NCBI GenBank assembly: GCA_027579435.1 | Contig: JANBPK010000934.1 | Coordinates: forward strand, 44,784-108,783 | Direction of reading: 5' to 3' | From: Candolleomyces eurysporus | Taxonomy: Eukaryota; Basidiomycota; Agaricomycetes; Agaricales; Psathyrellaceae | DNA: 64,000 nucleotides | Shown: one piece after another, positions 24,401 to 35,450 of the stretch | Numbering within the stretch: position 1 is the stretch's first letter | How the letters are laid out: each line of letters starts with the position of its first letter | Program-made: the position numbers and the translations under genes | Notes under the pieces: generated by a model | Databases searched by the model: none | Told to the model about the DNA's origin: nothing | What the model saw: the letters and a program-made list of their open reading frames with translations, nothing else

Positions 24401-24644
24401 GCAGGCAGGCAGAGTCGGGCGGCGATCGTTTGCGATCTCGGGTATGAGAGGCGTCTGTAATGGGTTTGAGGAGCTCAAAGAGACCTACAAGCGATCTCCA
24501 TTGTCAAGAACGAAGCTGGTAGAAAACTCTGGACTCACTCTTGCCCTCAACTGCTAGATTATGCTGATGGAAATCGCCTTCGACATTGAGCACCCTCAGG
24601 TCGACCTGTCCATTACTCAGTCCTTCCAAGACTCTCGTGGCCAT
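21420..24644 (-). CDS. NACHT-TPR STAND protein B
   Basis: Exon 1 24644-24539 (35 codons, MATRVLEGLSNGQVDLRVLN), a 54-bp intron 24538-24485, exon 2 24484-21420; about 1056 residues with no frame break. Order: N-terminal motif (1-35); linker with PITDASHTRDRKR and DSACLPGTR; NACHT with Walker A GYAGCGKS (about 94-101) and YLIIIDGLDECDD (about 204-216); a winged-helix-like segment containing FYHTSLRDFLT; then about eleven TPR units, nine carrying the H-P-H-P signature. The C-terminus DDLDEI is shared with the other paralogues. STAND proteins switch between ADP-bound closed and ATP-bound oligomeric states; the TPR array is the expected ligand sensor. It is the longest uninterrupted copy in the window and probably functional. 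The trigger and output are unknown. Confidence 0.9.
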
Positions 24645-25765
24645 GGGAAAGTTCGAGTTTTTGCGAAAATAAGCAGGAGGTGTTGTTGATCAACAGGAGA
24701 GGTTGGCCTCGTTACCTGCTTTGCTGTTGACATGGCTCTGTCGCGGCTTGAACCTTGAGAACGGCTTTCCTAATAAATCAAGCCTCAATAGACCCCTATC
24801 TGCGCGCCGATACAACCGGTCGTTTTTCATGTAACTCCCCAACTTTCACGTTTCGCCGTTCCACTTTCGCGCCACGGATGGTGATGAGACGGGGGAGAGG
24901 ATGGGCTGGCAGGACGATCCGGTAGGGTCTATTAATGTTTAACCCGCTTTATTCTCCAAAAAACCGATGGCACTAATTTCGACAGGATAGCGAGATAGAC
25001 CTGTGCGCATGGCGCCACCATTCGTGCCCGAATCCCCTCCTAGGCTTTGCGGTTGACCACATCGACAGCCTCTCCACCCCGGTGTTCTTGATCCGCCAGT
25101 AATGCTCATGCTACATGCTGCAAGAGTGCCCTGAAGAACCTGTGGGTTCATTCTGCATCGGTTGTCAAAAAAAGGGGGAAAATAAAGCACTCACCCCCTG
25201 GATCATTTCACCGTTTCTCCTGTCGTTAAATTTGTAGATGTAGCCCGTCTCTGGCCGAAAGGCAGTGCCGTTGCAGAAGCCAGTAACGCTTCGGAATTGC
25301 GCTTTTGTAGGTATCCGCACTCGTTCAGAGCGTGAGGGATAGGTTGATTACAATGCAATAATGATCCCAAATTAAATTGAAGATGAATTTGCTGGCAGCG
25401 AACGTCACCTTCCAAGCATTGGCATGGAAGAGGTTGAGATGATAACGGTAGTGAGACAGATAGCGAGCCACAAGCGAGCCAAATACCGCGAGCTGGATCT
25501 CGCCCTAGCTTTGCTGAAACATGTGATCTCCGTAAAATATCTCATTGTTCCGGGATTGAAGTACCAGCACTAGGTGGCAATTAACGACTCGGATACCAGT
25601 CATACAAATCTCAAAATCGCGGAAGGCCAACAGGGTTATATGGTACATTTATTCCGAAGCGTCGAAGTTTGCGATGATACAAATTACAGCGTTGTACAAA
25701 TTATTCGAACATAAGAAAGATGATGAATGCTCGAGAACGGGGAACGTTGAGAGGCAGATCCAGAT
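24645..25765. other. Intergenic between STAND B and CsbD copy 2
   Basis: No family recognised. Small open frames (24939-25190 and 25203-25415, minus) have no domain signature. The stretch near the STAND start is the presumed promoter of gene B. Confidence 0.4.
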
Positions 25766-26195
25766 CTAGAACACCGACCGATTGATATCCTGCTTTGCCT
25801 CTCCCTTATCCTGACGAAGATTTCCTGTCGAAAAATGAGCCCAAGCAATTCGAAAGCGACGACATGCGACGACGACTTACCGCTCGCCTCCTGACTCCTA
25901 TCACCCGTGACAGCACCGACAACTTGATCCTTCTTTCCGGTGATACGATCACCAGTGCCCTCGGCGTACCCTTGGGCACGAGCGGCGTTATATTCGGTCT
26001 CGCCTGCTGCGTGCTCGGTCTTGCCCTTCTGTTGAAGGTTGGTAGAGCCGAAGACGTTGCCCAAAGACTCTTTGACGGTGCCCTTGGTGGAATGGAATTG
26101 ACCGGAGGTCTTGCTGTTGGCGAACACGAACGATGTCGTAAGCTACATGGACAGAAAGCAGACATGATAAGCACGGACCTTGGGTCAGACGACAT
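25766..26195 (-). CDS. CsbD-like / Hmp1-type protein, copy 2
   Basis: Three minus-strand exons: 26195-26179 (MSSDP), 26113-25881 and 25824-25766, 309 nt in total, 102 residues. The protein reads SKTSGQFHSTKGTVKESLGN, then AAGETEYNAARAQGYAEGTGDR, VVGAVTGDRSQEASG and NLRQDKGEAKQDIN. This is the canonical fungal CsbD-like layout: a small, charged, glycine- and alanine-rich stress protein, in basidiomycetes usually called mismatched-base-pair/cruciform DNA recognition protein. All introns have GT-AG ends and the exon sum is whole codons. It better preserves the family consensus than copy 1 at 13.4-13.8 kb. Confidence 0.9.
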
Positions 26196-26294
26196 GATGA
26201 TGATAGCTCGATAAAGTGTTGTTTAGTGAATGTGGGTTTACGTTTGTCAAGTTGAGATGACTGATGAAGATTGAAGAGTAGCAAGTGCGACCTT

Positions 26295-26304
26295 TTTATA
26301 CACA
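26295..26304 (-). promoter_or_regulatory. TATA box of CsbD-like copy 2
   Basis: On the minus strand this reads TATAAAAAGG, about 100 bp upstream of the ATG at 26195. It is a strong match to a TATA element. Spacing is like that of copy 1. Confidence 0.5.
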
Positions 26305-28133
26305 CCCAGAGACAGCGTTGGAGTTCCTACCCTTCGTCATTCATGCCACCAACTGACGTTACCCGCAGCACCAAGCACCAAGGATCTCCAGAAGCAAAAA
26401 CGATCGAGTCTCCACTTTTCATTATTGTGGAGCGCAGTTTGTAAGTGTAGTGTTACCAAGACGTCCGTCCATTGAGCTTTCCATTGTACTCGAGCACTAG
26501 AATGACGACACGCTTGGCTTGAGCGCAAGAAAACGCAAGAAATGACGAAATGCAAGCGCGTGCAGTGGGTCACTTGATGTTGGTGGGGTGGCTCAGCCAC
26601 GGTTTATGCGGCGGCCGCATCGGCAGAGGTACAAATTATGATGCCATCACCGATTGGAATGCCGCCTCAGCGGCTTCCGCGGTCGGATTCGTTCGGAGTG
26701 TTGCAGAAACCGACTTCCACAGGTTGGTCGAGTGTGAAATGTACGATGTCAATAGGCGGGGCACTGTCGGAAGGTCTTCATTGGACTCATGCAGCTCCTG
26801 CAATCACGCTATTACGAATGGGCCTCGAGTTATGACTGTTCGCTTGCTTGGCAGGCGAAAGTTACCTGGCAAGATTTAGGTACTGTGGTCAGATTAGCTC
26901 GTGTCTTCAGAAGCCTCGATTATTGACCTTGCAATGAGCTTCGGGGAAACGAGCTCGATGCCTATCCAGTCTTTGGAAATCCCCACCTCAATGACCTCAA
27001 TCTTAGGGAAGGTATCTCGTTGGCCATGGTTATGAATGACGATTGGCGGCCGAGTATGATCATGAATTTTATGTAATCAGCATGGCAAGGGAATCTAGCT
27101 CATCGTTGCCCCTCGTTGCCCTCGTTTCCTGCCTTCATCATCCTCAGCCCTTTTCATCATCCTCTACCCTCCGAGCCCGCTGCAGGCAACACCGGTCTCC
27201 ACCTTACGCGCTCGAAAGGATGCCCCAAAGCGGCTGGTCGACGTACATCGATCCCAACGGTGGCGAAGGCTCGGAGTCGAGCAGGAGAAACCAACAGCAA
27301 AAACGACAACGGCATCATGACACTCAACTTGGTTCGGGACAGTACCAGGCATTAGGACAGGGAAGGCAAGGGCAGCCGAGCAGAGGCTACCACGTCGATC
27401 ACCGGTCGGCGTATGTCATGGAGAACCAACACCTGCTGTCAACTGGCGGTGGACGCGACTGGAGAGACTCTACGAGTTCCATGGTGAGTGGATAGAAATT
27501 CGCCCTTATCTCGGGGGAATTAGACGCTCAATGAAGTCATCCTCGGCGGTTTTTGTGTCCCTGATTCTGTGTGCTCGCGGGCGTCGATGATGACGGCACA
27601 CTCGGACGGCCTGAATGGTGATTGTCCTTCGGCCTTACGTTCGTCTATCACACCATCGTTTTCTTGGCCATGCCTCGCAAAATCTCTCATTTTCTCGTTC
27701 GCTCACCTTGTCTCCTCCCAACCTTCACCAACCCACTCGTTTTCACTACACTCTTTATACTCTCGCCGTTGGGACGACAACCTTGACGGCTTCCTCGCCT
27801 CGATCACTCACTTCGTGACGCCTTCGTTTCCTCGATTGGGTTACTCTCTACAGCTAGCGGAGACTGGGTACGTGTTTCAACCTGTCCTTTTCCCTTCATA
27901 TCAACCCCATTCCCAATGTCACCGTATCAACGAACGTGGGCGTACCCTCAAAGTTATACATAGACTACAGCCTTGTGAAAGTGCCAACCGTCGGCTTTCA
28001 TTATTGGATACTCCCCTTCTTACCTCACCTCAATCAATGGCGTTATAATTTGCTGACTCTCTCCTCAATCATTCCGCACCCCAGTCTGTCACCTCGCACG
28101 TCCATATCCTCCCAGGCCAACTCGTCTCGCCCG
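26305..28133. other. Intergenic / unassigned, with low-support open frames
   Basis: Two plus-strand open frames stand out but have no recognisable domain: 26550-26879 and 27043-27495. The latter ends in a hydrophilic Q/G/R-rich stretch with PQSGWSTYIDPNGG and could be an exon of an unrecognised gene; GT at its end (27483) would be a possible donor. The last 500 bp is pyrimidine-rich and probably the promoter and 5' UTR of the tetraspanin. Confidence 0.3.
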
Positions 28134-29887
28134 ATGCTCGAGACGCCGTCTCCAGAGTCCAGCATGAACCACGGCTCCTCCCAGCCAAACAACAGTGGCC
28201 GGCGGCATAGTAGCGGCGGGAACCCATTCAATGCCCGTTCAGAGACTCTCGCTGTCGCTGTTGACGATTCAGATCCAAGAGCAAACTTGTCTCCGCTCAA
28301 CCCACCCTCTGCTCCCTTCGTTCGTGATGCAGCGTCTAGTCCTGCATACTCTAGCGCTAGCTCCAGAGAAGGATCGCCCGGACCTGGATCGAGGCTTCCC
28401 AGCTATTCGAGCAATATACCGATCCTTGGATCCAAGAGCTACGAAGCAGGTCTGTCGACCTTGCCCAGTGACTCGAGTAACGTCTCGCTCAGTGTCAACT
28501 ATCTTCCAAGCAAATTCTCAAGCGGGATGTTGAGCCTGGAGGCGAGGGAAGGGGCGAGACGGAGGAGAGGTGGAGGCATCAAAGGAGGGGGCAAGGGCAT
28601 GGAGCTGGGAGGGATGCGGATACCGAAGATGGGTGGGGGACGGGAGGCGTTTCGAGCTGGGGAGGCGAGGATGGCTGGGGAGGGAGACGAGGATGAGGAC
28701 GATGAATTCCGCGCGAATGAGTCTGTGGGCACACACCGATCGTCGTGGGCGTTCTGGCGCAAGTCTACCAGGGCTGAAACACCAGTTATCACACCTTTAC
28801 CCAAAAAGAAGATGCGGTGGAACCGTTTCAAGTGGATTTTATTGGCGTGTAACACGATGTTGACGGTCTATTCGGCATCGAGTGTGGTCGTTTGCTTGTT
28901 GGTTTGGTTCGATGCGTGGACGAAGGCTGATATCGTCCGGGTGGGGAACACGACGGAGCTCAGCCTCTCGACTGTCGCAGCACTCATGGGGTTATTCACC
29001 AGCCTCATTGGTTGGGCAGGGTTGTTGATGAATAACCGGATGTTTCTGGCGATCTACACCTTCCTGTGTTGGATCACGTTCATCTTCCTTGTCGCTCCGG
29101 GCTACCTCACCTACAAGAAACGAACATTCAACCTCGAGGGCAAGATTAACGCGCAGTGGTCGAGGAACCTCGGGGCCGAGGGACGATTACGGATCCAGAA
29201 TCAGCTGAACTGCTGTGGATACTTTAGCCCGTTCGTCGAGGCTACTGTTAGCCAAACGTGCTACGCGCGGAGTACCCTCCCTGGATGCAAGAGGACGTAT
29301 ATGGATTTTGAAGATTACATCTTGAAGAAGTGGTATATTGCGGTATTTTCGTTGGTGCCATTTCATATTATTGTGATGACGGCGGGCTTGCTTTGCTCCA
29401 ACCATGTTACGTATCGGTTTGGGAAGGGGATGATGCCGAAGGCGTATAGGTTGAGCTTGAATAGTATGGCCGTGATCATGGATCAGTATGCTCAGTACGT
29501 CTTTTCTTTCCCCTTCTTTCCCCTCCTCTTTCCCGCTTTTCTCCTTTTCTCCTTTTTCTCGCCCCATTTTCCTCTCTTTCGCTTCTCCGCTTTCCGTGTC
29601 TTTTCTTCTCTCCTTCTGTTCTTCTTCAATTTCCTTTCCATTCGTTCTCTTGCTCGTTATAGTTACTGTTACTAACTTCTTCGGTCTTTCTGTGTAGACA
29701 ACTTGCCGACCAGTACGGAGCGGACATTGCGAGCGATATTATGGCTCGATCGAAGGCAGGCACACCGTTGCAAAGTGGGAGGGCTACGCCGGTTGGTGTA
29801 CCTACGGTGCCGTATTTGAAGTATCAGGGGGAGTCGATGTCGAGTACTGGGACCAGTGTGACCAAGGTTACTCCGCCGAAGTTTTGA
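28134..29887 (+). CDS. Tetraspanin (fungal CCG type)
   Basis: Exon 1 28134-29494, a pyrimidine-rich 203-bp intron 29495-29697, exon 2 29698-29887; 516 residues. Residues 1-230 form a long Ser/Pro/Gly-rich cytosolic region. TM1 lies at about 233-258, TM2 278-300, TM3 302-326 and TM4 400-422. The large loop between TM3 and TM4 carries NCCGYFSP (about 357-364) and later cysteines in QTCYAR and LPGCK, the tetraspanin hallmark. The C-terminal exon (LADQYGADIASDIM...) is cytosolic. Fungal tetraspanins organise membrane microdomains; Pls1 and Tsp2 types are linked to polarised growth and infection structures. The open frame extends upstream without an ATG, and 28134 is the first methionine (28164 is an alternative). 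This is the only intact copy; three relics lie beside STAND A, D and E. Confidence 0.88.
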
Positions 29888-31046
29888 CTTTTCTCCTAGG
29901 TATCTGAAAGTACGATGGACGTTGCCATGGAATTCCTATTCCTTCCACGCAATATGTGCATGACTCTCAGTCGCACCTTTCCTTCCCATTTCCGGTCACC
30001 ACGACTGCGCTCTCATATTCATGTTTGTTCGTCTTGATGGACCCTTCCCTCTTCCGCTGACGCCTCATTATACATTATAAAACCCAAGAAAACACCGTAA
30101 TGGTAATAGATTAATGGACGTAGAATGAAGTAACGGACGGACCTCTTTCTCATTATCTGGACCTGTTCTCCTACGTACTGCCTTCTCTTGATCTCTTCAT
30201 GCGCCTTTTTGCAGTTGGTTTACTATAACGCACGCACGCACGACCCGGGGCCCTACTCCATTTCCCGTTTTTTGGCATACGCAATCCAATCATCACCCTT
30301 TACCACATACACGCGAAGCAGAGTTGTCAATTTTCTTGCATACCTACCCTACCCTACTCTACGTACCGACCCACTAATATTTCAGTGGCATTGTCTTGAT
30401 ATTTCTTTTGTTTGGTTTTTTNCGTTCGACGAAAGGAGTTTGTATTCCTTTATATTCTCGATGTTTCGATTTGACGACAATTTCTCTAGAGTTGGTCAAC
30501 TGTATACGGATGCAGCACGAACGAGAAAGATTCAGTGGGCGAGAGGGTAGATTCTCGGACGAGCCGCGGAACTGTCTGGTTCATGTAGGCTCGGGACCAC
30601 AGGGTATCGTTAGTGGGGATATAACTCCTATATCACCGTCCCTTCATTTATTCATTTTCTAATACCTACTACACCCTGAGATTGGACCATATGGAGACTG
30701 GATCGAATACAAGTTGGATGTGCTATGCCTAGGTTGCAAGATGAATCCAGCCGAATCTCGAGAAGAGGTCCGTGCGCTCCGGCGTCTATCCAGACCCGGG
30801 TATCCAAGGCGGCCATCACAGTTGCAGCAATCGAGAGCACGGCCACACAGAATCGACGTCAACCTGCCCACCATCTCCCGCCTGTTCCCCCAGACCGTCG
30901 CAGAGTTGTGGGCCTGATTGAAGTATACAACAGGGTACGCCATGCCAACGGGGGTCTCTAACCGCAAGGCACTGATTAGGCATCGAAGGGTTCTGTCCAC
31001 AATCATTCCCCCAGTCTGATCTCGCCGACGAGCGCAGCACCCTTTC
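29888..31046. other. 3' flank of tetraspanin and 5' flank of STAND C
   Basis: The part near 30400-30530 resembles sequences after the tetraspanin relics near 36700-36780 and 47180-47270 (GAGTTGGT and TATGCAGCA/GCG motifs), showing that the 3' UTR was duplicated with the gene. An n lies at 30422 beside a T run. No other gene recognised. Confidence 0.5.
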
Positions 31047-34000
31047 ATGGCTACGAGGCTCTTGGAGGGGTCGAGTAATGGTGAAGTCGAATTGAAGGTC
31101 TACAATATTGAAGGGGGCTTCCATCAACATTTAACATCGGAAGAAAGAAGGAGTGAGTGAAGAGTACAATCGATCGACTGTGTCGAGTACGGCCCCCATG
31201 ACACTGATTGCATCGATATAGATCTCTCTAAGCTCCTGCAGCCCATCACAGACGCATCCCATACCCGAGATAGGAAGCGGTCACCCCCCGACTCTGCTTG
31301 CCTACCAGGAACACGGAAAGGAGTGATAAAATGGATCGTCTCCTGGGTGTCCAGTAGCGTCCTTATCAGGAGACAACACGTCCTGTGGGTGTACGGCTAT
31401 GCGGGCTGTGGCAAATCAGCTATCGCCCAAGAGATATCCGAGCAGGTTCAGAGTGGAGGTCGTTTACTCGCGACCTTCTTCTGCTGCCGCAACGCTGGCG
31501 ACAGGAGCAAGATGGAGCGGCTTCCGAACACTCTTGCATGCCAGATGGCGACATCCCTACCAGAGACAGCGCCCTTCATCGAGGCCGCGGCGAAGGCTGA
31601 GCCAGAGCTGCTACAAGTCAAATCGTCGTTCTCGTTAGGCGCTCGGCTTCAACGCTTGTTCTACCAGCCCTTCAAGGCAGTTGCAAGCCAAACCTCCTTT
31701 GCTAAATCCTTTTTATCCGATCCTTATCTCATCATCATCGACGGTCTCGACGAGTGCGAGGATAAAGAAGGCGTCCAGGAATTCATCGCGACCACGCTCC
31801 GATTCTTCAAACAAAACCCTACCATTCCCCTTCGTATATTCATCACCAGCCGAGTCGAACAGCACATTCATTCGCTTCTCAATACGGATGATGGAGTTCG
31901 TCTGAAGGATCTTGCAGACCATTGCTCGAGGGGTGACATTGAAAAATTCAAGGACACGGTGTTCAAAGCGAGAGTGAAGGCAGACCCGGTGATTCAGGCA
32001 CACATTCGGCAGAATGGGTCGTGGCCAAACGCGACCGACTCCCAAAAGCTCGTGGATCATATCGGTGGATCCTTCATCTTCGCGTCGACTCTATTCAAGT
32101 TCATATTCGAACCGCCCGCATCGGACGTCGACCACTCCACCCCCCTGGATCGATTTCCCCTAGCTCTCAACATCGATCCAGGGCTAGATGGCCTGTACAC
32201 ACAAACCCTCGCACGGTCTGAACGTCTCCCTCATTTTACTGAGGTCATTTCGACCCTCGCGCTCCTTTCAGAACCACTCCCCATTTCCGGTATCGCCGAA
32301 CTCCTCGACATCCAAGCCTCCGCGGTCGCCCATGTCCTCGTAGACTTGCAGGCCATCGTTCAAGTACCAGGCACCGACGATGCACCAGTTACCTTCTACC
32401 ACACATCCCTTCGCGACTTTCTTACAACCGAAAACCGGTCAGGACGATTCTTCGCACCTCCCTCATTTCACGCTCGACTTCTCATTGGTTGTCTGAGCTG
32501 TGAATTGAAAGTTCGGCGGAAAAAGCCCAAAGTTGTACTTGAACACGCAAAGCAGACGGCTGCTGTGCGATATTCGCTAGAATATCGGCACACGACCCAT
32601 TGGCACGGGGTATCCCGCTTTTTCAGTTCGGGCGACCATGACAAGTTGATCCAGTTGCGACGGGAAATGGTTGAGCTGTTTCCAGACCATGGAAAGACAG
32701 TCGAGTCTGAATGGCTCGCCATTGACCTCTGTAGACTGCATTACTATGATGGACGTTCCTCCACAATCACGGAAAGCATTTCTATGCACCGTGAGGTGCT
32801 CAGCAGTCGTCCACATCCGCACCCAGATCGCCACTGTTCTCTGCACAATCTTGGGATCGCACTGCACTCGCTCTTCAAGGAAGATCAGTTGGTCTCTCAC
32901 ATTGAAGAGGCCATTTCATTGCTTCGTGAGAGTCTCAGTCTTCGCCCACATCCCCACCCACACCGCCACCATTCTCTGTACAATCTTGGATATGCACTCC
33001 AATCGCTCTTTGACCACAATCAATGTGTCTCTCACATTGAAGAAGCGATTTCGATGCATCGTGAGGCTCTCAGCCTTCGCCCACATCCNCACCCACATCG
33101 CCCCGATTCTCTGAACNACCTTGGAANNGCACTNCGNTCGCTCTTTCATTACAATAGATGCGTCTCTGACGCTGAAGAGGCGGTTTCAATGCATCGCGAG
33201 GCTCTCAGCCTTCGNCCCGCGTCCCCACCCATATCGCCAATATTCTCTGAACAATCTTGGGATTGCACTCCAAGCGCTCTTTGACCACAGTCGATCTGTC
33301 TCTCACATCGAAGAGGCGATTTCGATGCATCGCGAGAGTCTCAGTCTTCGTCCACATCCCCATCCACACCGCCATTATTCTCTGAACAACCTTGGAAACG
33401 CACTCCGATCGCTCTTTGATCACAATCAATGTGTCTCTCATGTTGAAGAGTCGGTTTCGATGCATCGCGAGGCTCTCAGCCTTCGCCCGCATCCCCACCC
33501 ATCTCGCCACTATTCTCTGACCAATCTCGGGGATGTACTCCGATTGCTTTTTGAATACAAACTATGTGTCTCTCACATTGAAGAGGCGATTTCGATGCAT
33601 CGTGAGGCACTCAACCATTGTCCACATCCCCATCCCCATCGTCCCAATTCCCTGAACAGTCTCGGGAGTGCACTTCAATCNCTCTTNGATCACAATCAAT
33701 GTATCTNCTCACGTTGAAGAGGCAGTTTNGNTGCATCGCGAGGCTCTCAGCCTTCATCCCCATCCCCATCCCCATCGCCATTATTCTCTGAACTGTCTTG
33801 GACGTGCACTCCAATCGCTCTTTCGACGCAATCAGTGTGTTTCTCACGTCGAGGAGGCGATTTCGATGCACCGCGAGACTCTCAGCCTTTGTCCGCATCC
33901 CCACCCATATCACCCCTTATCACTAAACAATCTCGGGTATGCACTCGTCACCCTTTTTAAGCATAATAAGGGTGTCTCTCTCATTGAGGAGGCCGTTCCA

Positions 34001-34555
34001 ATGCTTCGTGACGCGCTCAGCCTTTGTCCACATCCCCATCCACTTCGCCAATATGCTTTGCACAGTCTCGGGATGGCACTCCACTCACTCTCTGCACATA
34101 GTCGGCGTGCCTCTTATCTCGAAGAGGCCATTCCGATGTATCGCGAGGCACTCAGTCTCTGTTCGCTTCTCCAACTGCCTCGCCATACATATCTCAAAGA
34201 TCTCTCCGCCGCACTACATGATCGTTTCGACAAACTGGGGTCTGCTGAGGACCTTGACGAGGCCATTTCCCTGCGCCGAGAAGCACTTGAATCTCCAAAT
34301 TCCTCGCGGCCCGACACGCTTCCAGCACTTGTGCTTCACCTCAAGTGTCGATATGACAATAACCAGTCACCCGCCGATTTGGATGAAACGATCACCTATA
34401 CCCGTGAATTGGTCATCGAACATTATCTCGAAGGACACAAGGATCGTGATAGGACGTTGAGCGAGTTGCGATCCCTGCTCCAGCTACGGTTCGAGGCGAC
34501 CGGAGACCAAGGAGATTTGGACGAGATTGAGAGGTTGAAAGGAGAGGGAGAATGA
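31047..34555 (+). CDS. NACHT-TPR STAND protein C
   Basis: Exon 1 31047-31152 (MATRLLEGSSNGEVELKVYN), a 69-bp intron 31153-31221, exon 2 31222-34555. Removing two n bases that shift the frame (33212 and 33707) gives 3438 nt, 1145 residues, whole codons; other n bases (33089-33136) are substitutions. The NACHT domain has GYAGCGKSAIAQ and YLIIIDGLDECEDK; FITSRVEQHIHS follows. The TPR array is the largest here, about thirteen units, and the n bases cluster inside its near-identical repeats, where assembly is hardest. The intron sequence is closely related to that of STAND A. It lies directly downstream of the intact tetraspanin. Likely functional if the n positions are sequencing faults. Confidence 0.87.
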
Positions 34556-34866
34556 GGTTCGTCTCTGCCGCTGTCTCGCTGTTACTTTGACGCTCATCTT
34601 TATCCCATATGCAGTCCGTAGTAGTGGGCTCGGATACGCTACTTTTCTTTGTCTGTCTTGCGGTTACGGACGGCGTCATATGGCGCGTATATGCTAGTTG
34701 CTACACGATTACTTAAACTATTGGTGCATGGTGTTGGGTCGGGTTAGTCGTAGTATCATCTTCTCTGTTTTTTGTCCAAGTTTTCGAGTTTATATTGTAT
34801 ATCATGCAATGGGTGTTTCCAAGATGATAGAGTCGAGAGGTCGAAGTTGAGATAAGCCGAAGGAGT

Positions 34867-34910
34867 GAACAGGGGCTTACATGCTTATTTAGGCTTCCAT
34901 CAATGATGCA
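34867..34910 (+). repeat. Conserved block downstream of STAND C
   Basis: Plus-strand copy of the shared post-STAND block (core CAGGGGCTTACATGCT and ATCAATGATGCA). It precedes a CTCACCTCGTATA stretch and an ALDH first-exon remnant. Confidence 0.75.
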
Positions 34911-35009
34911 ATGGAGGCTCGCGGTTCTTTCTGCCGTGGCCGACCGTCTCCCAACTCTCACCTCGTATAGTATAACTCGGTCCATCCAGCGCCAGTTTGT
35001 GCTGTCAAA

Positions 35010-35051
35010 ATGGCAGAATTTGCGTCTCCGCCGTTTAATGAGTGTCTAAAG
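35010..35051 (+). pseudogene. Orphan first exon of aldehyde dehydrogenase
   Basis: Exactly 42 nt, ATG to a GT splice donor, encoding MAEFASPPFNECLK, compared with [14 protein letters not shown] in the intact ALDH first exon (53991-54032, also 42 nt ending at GT). Upstream spacing to the conserved block is similar. No later ALDH exon follows. It shows that an ALDH once followed STAND C as it does STAND F. Confidence 0.75.
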
Positions 35052-35450
35052 GTGCGAGGATTGCATTGTTGCAGTGTCTGAGGTTGCAGCGGGGAGTAAA
35101 ACCAGAAAATTTTGGCATCCAGCCGAATTCTATCAAGGCTACGACGCCATCCAAGGAAGGAGAAGAGCGGAATAGAGCGGGCTAATGAATACTGTATGAC
35201 ACCGTGACGGGATTAATCTGTGCGTCTCCTCTCTTTTCCTACCAAGAAACTACTGTCAACGTCCACCTATTCAGTCCTGAGGCCTGAGGACGCAGCCACT
35301 GTCCCTTTGACCGCCTCTCTCGGGATAGCCAGTCCACAGCAGGCAATTAAAGGGATGAAGGAGGACCTCGATCTTTCTGGGACGATTGGAAGGATCTTGT
35401 CGCCTCCATGATGGATTCGGCCGCTTTGACAACCATTGCATGCGGACTCG
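35052..35450. other. Junction between module remnants
   Basis: No gene recognised between the ALDH exon remnant and the tetraspanin relic. This is probably where the two duplicated modules were joined and ALDH was lost. Confidence 0.4.

Noticed and set aside
27043..27495. 150-codon open frame with Q/G/R-rich end as a gene
   Set aside because: No domain, no paralogue in the window and no clear splice partner; left as unassigned.
32700..34300. Regular repeats resembling a CRISPR or satellite array
   Set aside because: Period is 135 bp, in frame and translated as TPR units; this is coding repeat structure.
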